DNA of 64,000 nt, from NCBI RefSeq assembly GCF_001426245.1, contig NZ_LMCM01000008.1:248001-312000 (forward strand), given 5' to 3'. The translations under genes were made by a program, and so were the position numbers. A model generated the notes under the pieces. That model saw nothing but the letters and a program-made list of their open reading frames with translations. It did not search any database and was not told where the DNA came from. This DNA comes from Phycicoccus sp. Root101 (GTDB lineage: Bacteria; Actinomycetota; Actinomycetes; Actinomycetales; Dermatophilaceae). Position 1 is the stretch's first letter. The number at the start of each line of letters is the position of its first letter. Positions 33,305 through 41,134 of this stretch are shown in pieces.

Positions 33305-33652
33305 TCCGACCTAGGTGACGATGCTGATCGTATTCCTTTATGCAGCAACGGAATAGCGAATCTACCCGCTGGCTAGTTCTGGTTGGTTCCGGCGCAGTAG
33401 GTACCTCTCGGGCACCTGACCTCTTTGGGTGCTGCAGCCAGCTCCTGACGAGTGTGACTCGCTCACTGAACCACGTCGAGACCCCGTCGTCGCCAGTTCG
33501 CCTGCCGGACCGAGTGCATCTCCGATGAGGCTGCCCCGGAGCCAAGACTCATTGCACAGGCGGCGGTATGACGTCGTTGGGCGGCGAAGCCATCTCGGGT
33601 CTGCGGAGAGCGCATGGCATCGACGACAGCCTCTCCATGACATCGTGACTCC
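33305..33652. other. Island left end, 348 bp without a convincing gene
   Basis: Open frames here do not look like protein and the DNA is AT-richer than the flanking chromosome. The only structure I see is TATTCC (33331-33336)/GGAATA (33350-33355), a 6-bp inverted repeat 27 bp inside the attachment site, which might be an integrase arm site. Confidence 0.4.
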
Positions 33653-34444
33653 GTGACCCTTCTGCTGTTGATTGAGGCGTCAGATGGACTTCTGGCCGTT
33701 GCTGACGGACGGGTCAGAAGGACTGAGCCTGACGGAAGCCATTACATCCTGAAGGACGATGCCCGGAAAGCCGCCTTTACGCCAGGCGCCTCCGTGGTGG
33801 CGCTAGCGTCCGGACGGTTGAACTTCGGCTCTGCAGACGCCGCTGCCGTCTTGGAGTCCGCACTCCGCAGATGGGTTTGCAGCTTCGCCGAATCTGGGGC
33901 GCGCTTGACCGTGGACGGCGCCGCGAAAGCGTGCTTCGAGGCCCTGATTGCAGCCGATCTCGCGCACTCGATCCCCGGACATGGTGTGGTCGTCGTCGTT
34001 GCAGGTTACGACGAAGGCCAGGACGTTGCGCAGGTCTACGAGTTCACGGCTCCGGATACGACTGGGGGGCCGGGGCTGAGCCCAGGCTTCCTTCAGGATC
34101 GTTTCTTAGCCCTGCCCATCTACAACGACACTAGCGACCTGGTTCGGGCCGAGTTTGGGCTCCTCACGACTGATCAGTACTGCGAGCGGCTCGACCACTT
34201 CGCTGACGACCCCATGGCCGACTTTCGGGGACAGTTGTCCTTGGCGGGCGAGCCCCTCAGCGTCGTAGCGAGGTCGGTAACCGACGTGCTTCCGACTTTC
34301 TTGGCCACCGACCCGGATCGCCTGGATATGGAGGGCATCGGCGGAGAATGGCTTGTGTGTCGAGTCTGGCCCAATGTCGACGTTGAGGACGAGACTTACG
34401 CTTGGGGACCAATGAGACCGGGCACGAGCGACACCTCCACCTGA
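33653..34444 (+). CDS. Proteasome/HslV-like Ntn-hydrolase
   Basis: A 263-aa protein from GTG 33653. After removal of Met the N-terminal residue is Thr1, and the spacing gives Asp17 in LLAVADGR and Lys33 in HYILKDD, exactly the catalytic Thr1/Asp17/Lys33 positions of proteasome beta subunits and HslV. The strand GVVVVVAGYDEGQDVAQVYEF further matches the proteasome-fold core (VAGYDEG..LY.. in beta subunits). The C-terminal 100 residues are not recognised. There is no propeptide, as in HslV, and no ATPase partner beside it. It contains a rare TTA codon and lies in the lower-GC part of the island, so it was transferred. I infer a threonine protease or related amidohydrolase. Confidence 0.72.
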   Translation: MTLLLLIEASDGLLAVADGRVRRTEPDGSHYILKDDARKAAFTPGASVVALASGRLNFGSADAAAVLESALRRWVCSFAESGARLTVDGAAKACFEALIAADLAHSIPGHGVVVVVAGYDEGQDVAQVYEFTAPDTTGGPGLSPGFLQDRFLALPIYNDTSDLVRAEFGLLTTDQYCERLDHFADDPMADFRGQLSLAGEPLSVVARSVTDVLPTFLATDPDRLDMEGIGGEWLVCRVWPNVDVEDETYAWGPMRPGTSDTST

Positions 34445-34582
34445 TCCTTGCTTGCGCCGCAATCTGCGAGCCAGATCTGCTTGATGACTAACGCACGAGC
34501 AACGCATGAACGCGGCACCTGGCCACAAAGCCGGTGTGCACACCAAGTGGCTACGCCTGCAGGCGGCGGAATGACCTGTCAG

Positions 34583-35122
34583 CTATGCAGTCGACTCTCC
34601 GTCGCGGATAGCGCGTCGGCCGCGATCGTCTATATCCGCTTGAGCTTTGCGCAGTCTCTCCGTGACGTCGATCTTCTCCTGCAGGGAGAGGACTTGCTTA
34701 ACTGTCACGCGGCGACCAGCAACCCAGGCGGAGAGGGACGAAGACTCTTCGACTACCTGGCGATCCACCTCGATGGCACTGACAACCTCGTAGGTGACAG
34801 AGTCCAGGAGAACAAATACGCATGCGTCGAACTCGAAGCTGCGAAATGGCGAGTAGGTCTGCGACTTCTTAGCCGAGGCGTCAGTTACTCGGCACTTCAC
34901 TTGCAGCAGCCGGTCGTGGACGCGCACGTCCCAGCTCTTCTCCGAGGCCCTGGCGATTCCCCCGTCGAAGGCTTCGGCGACCAGCAGCTCCGCGTAGTCA
35001 CCAGCAGGGGCGTTGCGCGACCAGATGATCCGTCTCCGAATCAGCTCCGTAAGTATCTGTGAGTAGAGAGCCAAAAGTTCGCGAGGGCTATGCGCGGTTA
35101 GGTCGAACACGGTTGTAGCCAC
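34583..35122 (-). CDS. PD-(D/E)XK nuclease-like protein
   Basis: A 179-aa protein from GTG 35122; TACCGT exactly 6 nt upstream supports this start. The N-terminal helical part reads LLALYSQILTELIRRRIIW and NAPAGDYAELLVAEAFDGG; then SEKSWDVRVHDRLLQVKCR gives an Asp and a Q-x-K pair that match a degenerate PD-(D/E)XK core (D...QVK). The same order is seen in many actinobacterial proteins of unknown function, some near restriction genes. DNA cleavage is an inference. It is encoded tail to tail with the Ntn-hydrolase gene. Confidence 0.65.
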   Translation of the reverse strand: MATTVFDLTAHSPRELLALYSQILTELIRRRIIWSRNAPAGDYAELLVAEAFDGGIARASEKSWDVRVHDRLLQVKCRVTDASAKKSQTYSPFRSFEFDACVFVLLDSVTYEVVSAIEVDRQVVEESSSLSAWVAGRRVTVKQVLSLQEKIDVTERLRKAQADIDDRGRRAIRDGESTA

Positions 35123-35128
35123 CCAAGG

Positions 35129-35134
35129 ACGGTA
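35129..35134 (-). promoter_or_regulatory. -10 element of a probable leaderless promoter
   Basis: On the minus strand TACCGT, 6 nt, then GTG 35122 of the nuclease-like gene; the same geometry as in the chromosomal genes. Confidence 0.5.
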
Positions 35135-35227
35135 CTCGAGCCGTCGAACATCGGGAGCCGTTTGGCTCGCAGATCCTCCTCAGCTCCTCCGTTGCATGCG
35201 GGACTAGCGGCGGATAGACGCACCATG

Positions 35228-35396
35228 TCAGCTGGTCGGGTCGTGTCGCTCGATCCGCGCCAGCACGTGTTCGCGTGGCGGCGCATGACCATGTTCCTGC
35301 TCCACGTGCGTGATCAGCACGCCCGCGAGCAGGTCGGCGTTTCCGCTCGTGAAGGTCTGCTTGCACCGCGGGCACCGGATTACTAGATCGTGCATG
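35228..35396 (-). CDS. Small zinc-finger-like protein
   Basis: A 55-aa protein from ATG 35396 (MHDLVIRCPRCKQTF), which follows GGGAGG by 9 nt; an in-frame ATG at 35441 would add 15 residues. CPRC at the start and HVEQEHGH later form a C2H2-like metal site. It may bind nucleic acid. It lies upstream of the nuclease-like gene on the same strand with a 105-bp gap. No named family is recognised. Confidence 0.55.
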
Positions 35397-35561
35397 GACC
35401 CAAGCCTCCCCGCTCGAATCGCATCTGCAACCAGCGGCATGGTCGCCTCGCGGTGGGATGACTTACTCAGGCACTTCGGGGCTCCGCAGCAACAAAAGGC
35501 ACGCGCCAAGGGGCCAGACACTGGAGAAGTGCACCCGCCTCCCGGGGGCTGAGGGGCGACA

Positions 35562-35777
35562 ATGGCTGACATGGCAAACATCCCAAAGGCTATCGAGGAC
35601 TGTGGTCAGCTCATCGGCGGCTTTGTTGACTGGCTGGAGGACCGAAAGCTACGCAGGACCGTGCGGGAGGCGCACGAGCGCGACCGATCGGCCACGGAGC
35701 AGGAAGAGGAGGTAGACCCCGGCGCGGGGACGACGGAGCACGACTCTGCTTCGCCGGCGCGCAAGGCCGACTCGTAG
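35562..35777 (+). CDS. Small acidic protein, unknown
   Basis: A 71-aa frame from ATG 35562 with GAGGGG 5 nt upstream. IPKAIEDCGQLIGGFVDWLE looks like one amphipathic helix, then a basic patch (DRKLRRTVREAHERDR) and a disordered acidic tail. It is divergent from the zinc-finger-like gene. No family is recognised, and it could be spurious. Confidence 0.45.
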   Translation: MADMANIPKAIEDCGQLIGGFVDWLEDRKLRRTVREAHERDRSATEQEEEVDPGAGTTEHDSASPARKADS

Positions 35778-35973
35778 TCCTTCTGTTCCCACCTGTCTGG
35801 GCATACGGCAAGCCTCACCGTGGCGGCCTCTCGCGGCGGTGAGACGACGGTGCGGATCGCAACAGTTCAGGACGTCCACCGCCTGTGTGGCCCCGATGAG
35901 TCGCGGGCCTTCCGTTTGAAGGAGAACTTCGTTCTCGGCGGCCAAGAGGTCGGATGCTCAGAGGGAGCGAGCT

Positions 35974-36708
35974 TCAAGTCGCCGGCTCACCTGGCCCTGC
36001 ACCGTCCGTTAGGTACGCGAGGCACTGGTGCCCGAACGGCGTGACGATCCACCAAGATCCAACGCCAAGGCGTGAGCTGCCTGGGCCGATACAGCCGACA
36101 CGGTCGAGCGTGGCCACGATGTAGTGCATCCCTTCTGCGAGCCGAGGGAGCTCTTCCATGAGGTGGTCGGTGGCCCACTCGCCACTTGCGCCAACATCTT
36201 GGCCCTCGAACACGTCGCGTGTGTTGAGCACCGTCGTCATAGTTACCAACGTCTGGATGTGCGCCGGCTCCATTTCGCGGATTGCGGCCACGTACAGCGG
36301 TTCCACGTCTAGTCGCGCATCGTCCTCCACGCCGTGCGCCAGGATCCGAGCAAGCGCCTCGGCCTTTTGCTGACCGGTCAAACGCCACGCTGCCTCGATG
36401 ACCGCAGCTAATAGCGCCAAACGTTCGGGAGACCCTTCCGACCACGCGGCCAGTTCCGCAGGCTGCATGCTGGCCAGCTCCGCAGCTCTCTCGCTGGTGC
36501 GAACAGCATTCTCTGCTGCCTGTCGGTCGAAAGCCACAATGCGGTCAAAGACCGGTGCCAAGGCTGCGCTCGTAAACGCTCCCGCGAGTGGCCCGGCCAC
36601 CCCAGTGACCACCAAGCCGGCCGTGGTTGCGGCGACACCCGAGGCGATTTTGGCAGGCAGTTGGTGCGAGCTCTTCACAGGGGCGGCGTCGTCCTCGTGC
36701 TCGGTCAT
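35974..36708 (-). CDS. Membrane-associated protein, unknown
   Basis: A 244-aa protein; I start at ATG 36708 (MTEHEDDAAPVKSS), since the longer frame adds an atypical leader. A hydrophobic hairpin (KIASGVAATTAGLVVTGVAG, PLAGAFTSAALAPVF) near residues 20-55 is followed by an all-helical soluble part (SPERLALLAAVIEAAWRLTG) ending in a winged-helix-like segment (WWIVTPFGHQCLAYL). This resembles island proteins that pair with a sensor, but no family is recognised. It is divergent from the next membrane protein, 120 bp between starts. Confidence 0.6.
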   Translation of the reverse strand: MTEHEDDAAPVKSSHQLPAKIASGVAATTAGLVVTGVAGPLAGAFTSAALAPVFDRIVAFDRQAAENAVRTSERAAELASMQPAELAAWSEGSPERLALLAAVIEAAWRLTGQQKAEALARILAHGVEDDARLDVEPLYVAAIREMEPAHIQTLVTMTTVLNTRDVFEGQDVGASGEWATDHLMEELPRLAEGMHYIVATLDRVGCIGPGSSRLGVGSWWIVTPFGHQCLAYLTDGAGPGEPAT

Positions 36709-36828
36709 GTGTCCGTTGTACCAGCGTCGAGGTTCCCGTCGTCCACAATGCCACTTGAGATCGGCGGTGAACGCGCACCCCCACGGGCGTGCCCGCGCTG
36801 CCACGGCTTGACATGACACGATCCACTT

Positions 36829-37680
36829 ATGGACGCCGATCAAGCCATAGACCTTGCCTCAGCCCTTGCTTGGCCAGTCGTCGTGTTGGCTCTGGCCGCG
36901 ATCTTCTACAAGCCATTACGCGCCTTCGCTCAACGGATGACAAGGATAAGCGTCGCCGGCAATGAGTTCATCGCGAGTGCGCTCGACAGTTCACAGGTGC
37001 TGATCGGATCCATACCTCTTAACTCGGCGAGGCCAGAAGCGGTCCCGAGGCCCATCGAAAAGGAGATCTTCCGGCTCGCCGGCAAAGACCCTCGAACCGC
37101 ACTGATCGCACTTGGGCGCGAGATCGACCGGAGCGTACGACGACTAGCGATTGAGAGCAATTGGCAGGAGGCCGTCCAGAAGGACGCGCCGTCTTGGCGA
37201 CGCCTTCACATCGTGGCTCAGAGTGTGGGGTGGGATCTTGACCGGCTCGCCTCAACCCTGATCTTCTCGATCTTGCTCGATGCCGCAATCGCAGGTGATC
37301 GATCGATTTCGGACGAGTCGATGAGACGCTTGGTTGATCAAGGTCTAACCGTGTTGGGACTAATCAACTCATCACCCCATGAGACTCATCGCGTTGTCTC
37401 GAGCCGCGTACAGATCTACGACGATCAAGGCCTCACGACTCCCGTCGATGGCAAGTTCGCGGTGGTCCTGGCTTCCACAAGCGTCGACAGACTGAGTACT
37501 AGAGCGTTCTTTACATCGCGCCCCGAGTACTATGCAGGCGGCATGGATGTGGGATACGAATTCCGGACGAACCCTCCGAAGGAGGAGGTGCACGGCTGGG
37601 TGCACGACCCCAGTTCACCCGAAGCGTTGAGCGTCGTTCCATGGGACTTCCGGGGTCGAGACCTGGCCGACTTCGAGTAG
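36829..37680 (+). CDS. Membrane-anchored protein, unknown
   Basis: A 283-aa protein from ATG 36829. One N-terminal transmembrane helix (ALAWPVVVLALAAIFY) is followed by a basic stretch (RAFAQRMTRISVAGNEF) and a helical region (ALIALGREIDRSVRRLAIES, NWQEAVQKDAPSWRRLHIVA). The C-terminal 90 residues are beta-rich (VQIYDDQGLTTPVDGKFAVV). Codons such as TTA and ATA and lower GC mark it as foreign. It is divergent from the preceding membrane protein; the pair may work together. No family is recognised. Confidence 0.62.
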   Translation: MDADQAIDLASALAWPVVVLALAAIFYKPLRAFAQRMTRISVAGNEFIASALDSSQVLIGSIPLNSARPEAVPRPIEKEIFRLAGKDPRTALIALGREIDRSVRRLAIESNWQEAVQKDAPSWRRLHIVAQSVGWDLDRLASTLIFSILLDAAIAGDRSISDESMRRLVDQGLTVLGLINSSPHETHRVVSSRVQIYDDQGLTTPVDGKFAVVLASTSVDRLSTRAFFTSRPEYYAGGMDVGYEFRTNPPKEEVHGWVHDPSSPEALSVVPWDFRGRDLADFE

Positions 37681-37806
37681 GACTCGGTGTATTTCGCGGT
37701 CGGAGAGTTCCCTGCCCGCAGCTCCCTCCTATTTGCGCTCGGCCGCGCGAATAGGAACGAATCGGGGGTTGGTCGATGCCCTCATGCCGGTGACTGAACC
37801 AAACGA

Positions 37807-37840
37807 TCGCCCATCGGGCTCGATAGCCCCGAATGGGCGA
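37807..37840 (+). terminator. Imperfect hairpin after the membrane-protein gene
   Basis: TCGCCCAT-CGGG pairs with CCCG-AATGGGCGA with one bulged base, about 130 bp past the stop at 37680. It may act as terminator or mark an old junction. Confidence 0.4.
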
Positions 37841-37904
37841 CGCCGGCGCCGAGTATCCACCGCTGCCTCTGAGGCGGAGACGAGGCCTACGGGTGGCGAT
37901 GGGG

Positions 37905-37942
37905 CGCCCCTAGTGGGCGGAGTGGGTCGCCCCTAGTGGGCG
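37905..37942 (+). repeat. Two direct copies of a 15-bp palindromic unit
   Basis: CGCCCCTAGTGGGCG occurs at 37905-37919 and 37928-37942; each copy is itself an inverted repeat (CGCCC/GGGCG). It lies in the 800-bp gene-free stretch 37681-38476 that also holds the internal tRNA fragment. It could be a protein-binding or recombination site. Confidence 0.6.
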
Positions 37943-38178
37943 TAAGGACGCACCCTCAGGCATCGGCCGATCTGTGTGCATTCTGTGGCAGCGACCTACT
38001 CGAGCTTGATCATGTTGCGGGTCCTCACGGCGATTGCTAGGACAATGATCGTGTGGGCGGGCGGGACCTCCGCGCGCGGACCGCCTTCGACGTTGATACC
38101 GCTTTCCGCCCCGCGATCGCCTCCTCAACACCTGAAGGCCCAGATGGCTCCCATTGATGCCCAACGGTGTCCGCTGAA

Positions 38179-38221
38179 GTGCCCTCGGCCGGATTCGAAC
38201 CGGCGGCACCCGCTTTAGGAG
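38179..38221 (-). repeat. Internal, diverged tRNA-Arg 3' fragment (third att-like site)
   Basis: On the minus strand CTCCTAAAGCGGGTGCCG leads into a T-arm with different but self-consistent pairing (GCCGG TTCGAAT CCGGC) and the acceptor strand CGAGGGCAC, then TTC instead of CCA. It is the same 3' half of tRNA-Arg(CCT) as the two outer sites, but from a different source. No 5' half precedes it. It suggests two elements were stacked in tandem at this locus. Confidence 0.8.
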
Positions 38222-38476
38222 CGAGCCCGGGTGTGATCCGAGCTCTGAGTTCCATTGCAACAAGATTGCGCACGGTCTCAATGAGGGCATCGGTCCACAG
38301 CGCGCCCTGGAACTGGCCGACGCGTCAGTTCGCCTTGTGGACTGGTTCGTCCTTCGACTGAACCCGCATCGCTGACAGCTGTTGGCGAGGAGTTCCGCAG
38401 ACACTCGGCCGTTTAGCGCGCCGCCAGTTGCGACCCAGCGCCGACTCGCTGCCAACGCACCAGAAGCGACGGTGGG

Positions 38477-41119
38477 TCACGACTTTACGACGGCCAAGAA
38501 GTCTCTGAATCGCTCCAGCGTTGTTGTCGCGACCTCTCCCAAGTCGATCCCTGACAGTTCGGCAACGGTTGCTTCGACGGCCACGTGATCGTAGTCCGTC
38601 AACTTCATGACCATGCTCCGCTTGGCAGGAGCATCTAGGGTGCGTGCACACGTCAAGGCCGCCGAGGAGTTCCCGGCGAGCAAGGCGGCGGCTCCAACAT
38701 ACATTGGATACTGAACTAACACTTTCGCGTCCTGAGAGCTAAGGCTCGCCTTGACGAACTCGTCCCAAACGGTGGAGAACTGCTTTGGTCTTAGACGAGA
38801 GGTCGCGGCCGATAGAGCCGCCACCCCACGAAGGGCATCGGGCGTGAATGTCGCCTGCGCAGCCAGGGTCGCCAGTTGGCCAGCAACGGATTGGAGTTCA
38901 TGGGGACTGTCGTGGCGTAAGGCGCTGAGGCCCGCGAATCGGAGCCAGTTGCACAGTCGGCTTGGTTCGATATCCGGCGTGGTGTCGCTGATGAGCGATA
39001 CCAAAATCACAGCTGCATGCTCCGAGGGGCCCGCGGCATTTAGGCACCTAACAAGCAGGGATTCCGCCGTGTCGCACACTCGCTCGGACTTGGCTGCGCT
39101 GTTGATGAGCATGCCAATCATGTCGATCAGCACCGGCGTGACCGGAAACATGGGTGGGGATTGTGATCCTGACTCGGGCGACGGCCCCCCATAGCGACCT
39201 CGACACGTCTCCCTGGAGCGCTGTATGCAAGCCAAATGTGAGGTAACGATGGTGGATGCATGGCCCGCGATGTTTTCGGCCAGGCGCGAATCACCGTCCT
39301 CAGCAGCTCGGAGCGCGAATGCGGCGAGCGTGATGGCCTGTGTGCTCACGTCCTCCACATTTCCCGCCTCAATGGGCTGGAGGCAGTTGATCAGTTCCCG
39401 AGTTAGCGCGTGCCCGCTTCTAGGGATGGGCGAGGGAAGGCGGAGGACTGCGAGGGCCCGGCCCAGAGAAACCACCTGCCCGAAACCTACGGGAAATTGG
39501 AGGTATGCCCCTTCCTCGAACTCTGGACGGGCGAGGACCTTGCGCAGACGTTTGCGAGAGGGAAGGAAGATGCCGCGGGTGTCGGCATCGACTGTCCGGA
39601 GATCGTGGCCGATCATCTCGCGTTGGCTACTGGCGCCCGCAAAAGGAAGAGCCTCAATGGCCCGCGAAAGCTGCACCGCATGCCATTGGGTCCTTCCGAA
39701 CTCACGGCCCGCACGATTCCAACGTCGGATGTTCCGGCCCACATACACTCGGCAAGCTTCTTGCGCGTCGGTGCGCCGGAAGATCCTGACCAGTGCCGTC
39801 GCGAGCCAAACGAGGGCGCCGGTCGTATATCCAATTTCCAGGAGGTGCCAGTACCGCGGAACGGGGACGAAGGACACGACTGTCGTACCGAGCAATGTGA
39901 TGGCTGCCGAGTAGGCTGCGGCAAGTTGCCAGGGCTGACCTGAGACTCGCGCGACGGTGGCAGGCAGGCGCGTGGTCGATAGCTGCACCGTAAAGACGTT
40001 GATGGTGGCTATGAGCGCGATGACGGCAAGCGCTGCCTCGGGGGCGATACCGGATAACGGGAGACTCTGAAGCAGCTCGGTCCACGCGCTAGGAAACGGC
40101 GAACGCATGTCGAGATGCCGCGCAAGCAGAACGCCAATCAGTGTCATGGGGGCCAAACCAATGACGAGTGCGAGCCAGGCTCGACCTATCAACGCGCCCA
40201 GCAACGTGCCCGACACGCGACTCGTTCTGTGCTGCCGCGCAGGATCAGTCCGTTGAGCGACGTCCGCCGAGGAGGCGAAGCGGGTTTGCTCTTCTGCGCT
40301 GAGGGTGAGCTGTGAAAGCAATCGAACGATCGATTCACTGCTCTTGGAACCTCGAGTGCGAATGCTTCGCGCCAAGAGATCGAGAGCGAGGTCTCTCCGA
40401 GGGAGACTCGTGTCGACGTAGTCCCGGACGAACTTCGCCTCCGCCTCCGGTCGACTTGAGATGAGGTGAATCAGGGCGGTTGCCGCGCTGGATCTGTGGG
40501 AAACCGGGTCATAAGGATCCGGTGCAGCGGATGCCAGGGACCATAGGGGTTTGAGCAGGGCCAAGGCTTGAGGTTCGGCGAGTCCGGTGGCGACACGTGG
40601 GACTTGAACAAGGAGCAGAGCAGTTCGTTCGTTGCCAAGAACTGCTGGACCGTCTAACGCCAAACCTTGGTACACGACGAGCGGCAGTTCATCACTCACA
40701 CGAGATTGCTGAGCGAGCCAAAGGGCGCCAAGACGGCGCAGTTCACGTGGAAGGCTGGCGACCTCGTCTACAAGTGAGCCTGTTGAGCCCTGCTGGTGCT
40801 CGCCAGATGTCAGGATTTTCGCCGCGAGGCCCGGGCTCGAGACCCACCCTTGGACACGGTGGTTGTCGATATTGGGGAGGATGCCGCTGGCCACGACCAG
40901 CCGTGCCAGAGCATAGGAGAGACACCTCCTGGCTCGCAGGTAGCGGATCGCAGTCGGGTGGATCGACCCAAGGAGGCGCAATGCCCTCTTGGCCGAGTAC
41001 TTGCGCCCGCGGGCCGCAAGGTCTAGCGCGCTAGGCCACGAACGTGCGACCCATGCCGGTCGCCAGCGAGGCGTGCGTAGGGCTGCGTCAACGATCTGCT
41101 GGTGCCCAGACGGAGGCAT
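38477..41119 (-). CDS. Large membrane protein with helical-repeat domains, unknown
   Basis: An 880-aa protein from ATG 41119 (GGTGAG upstream). Residues 1-290 are all-helical with HEAT-like leucine/alanine patterns (SAKRALRLLGSIHPTAIRYL). Four transmembrane helices lie at about 315-345, 370-395, 405-430 and 440-460 (AWLALVIGLAPMTLIGVLLA; AALAVIALIATINVFTVQLS). Residues 460-880 are again helical repeats. No catalytic motif is seen. The start is 15 bp from the stop of the 453-aa gene, so the two form a unit just downstream of the type III restriction-modification genes. A defence or anti-defence role is only a context inference. Confidence 0.72.
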   Translation of the reverse strand: MPPSGHQQIVDAALRTPRWRPAWVARSWPSALDLAARGRKYSAKRALRLLGSIHPTAIRYLRARRCLSYALARLVVASGILPNIDNHRVQGWVSSPGLAAKILTSGEHQQGSTGSLVDEVASLPRELRRLGALWLAQQSRVSDELPLVVYQGLALDGPAVLGNERTALLLVQVPRVATGLAEPQALALLKPLWSLASAAPDPYDPVSHRSSAATALIHLISSRPEAEAKFVRDYVDTSLPRRDLALDLLARSIRTRGSKSSESIVRLLSQLTLSAEEQTRFASSADVAQRTDPARQHRTSRVSGTLLGALIGRAWLALVIGLAPMTLIGVLLARHLDMRSPFPSAWTELLQSLPLSGIAPEAALAVIALIATINVFTVQLSTTRLPATVARVSGQPWQLAAAYSAAITLLGTTVVSFVPVPRYWHLLEIGYTTGALVWLATALVRIFRRTDAQEACRVYVGRNIRRWNRAGREFGRTQWHAVQLSRAIEALPFAGASSQREMIGHDLRTVDADTRGIFLPSRKRLRKVLARPEFEEGAYLQFPVGFGQVVSLGRALAVLRLPSPIPRSGHALTRELINCLQPIEAGNVEDVSTQAITLAAFALRAAEDGDSRLAENIAGHASTIVTSHLACIQRSRETCRGRYGGPSPESGSQSPPMFPVTPVLIDMIGMLINSAAKSERVCDTAESLLVRCLNAAGPSEHAAVILVSLISDTTPDIEPSRLCNWLRFAGLSALRHDSPHELQSVAGQLATLAAQATFTPDALRGVAALSAATSRLRPKQFSTVWDEFVKASLSSQDAKVLVQYPMYVGAAALLAGNSSAALTCARTLDAPAKRSMVMKLTDYDHVAVEATVAELSGIDLGEVATTTLERFRDFLAVVKS

Positions 41120-41134
41120 CCGCTCACCTGCCGT

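Noticed and set aside
38179-38221. Second functional tRNA-Arg
   Set aside because: Same reason: the 5' half is missing, and CCA is replaced by TTC.
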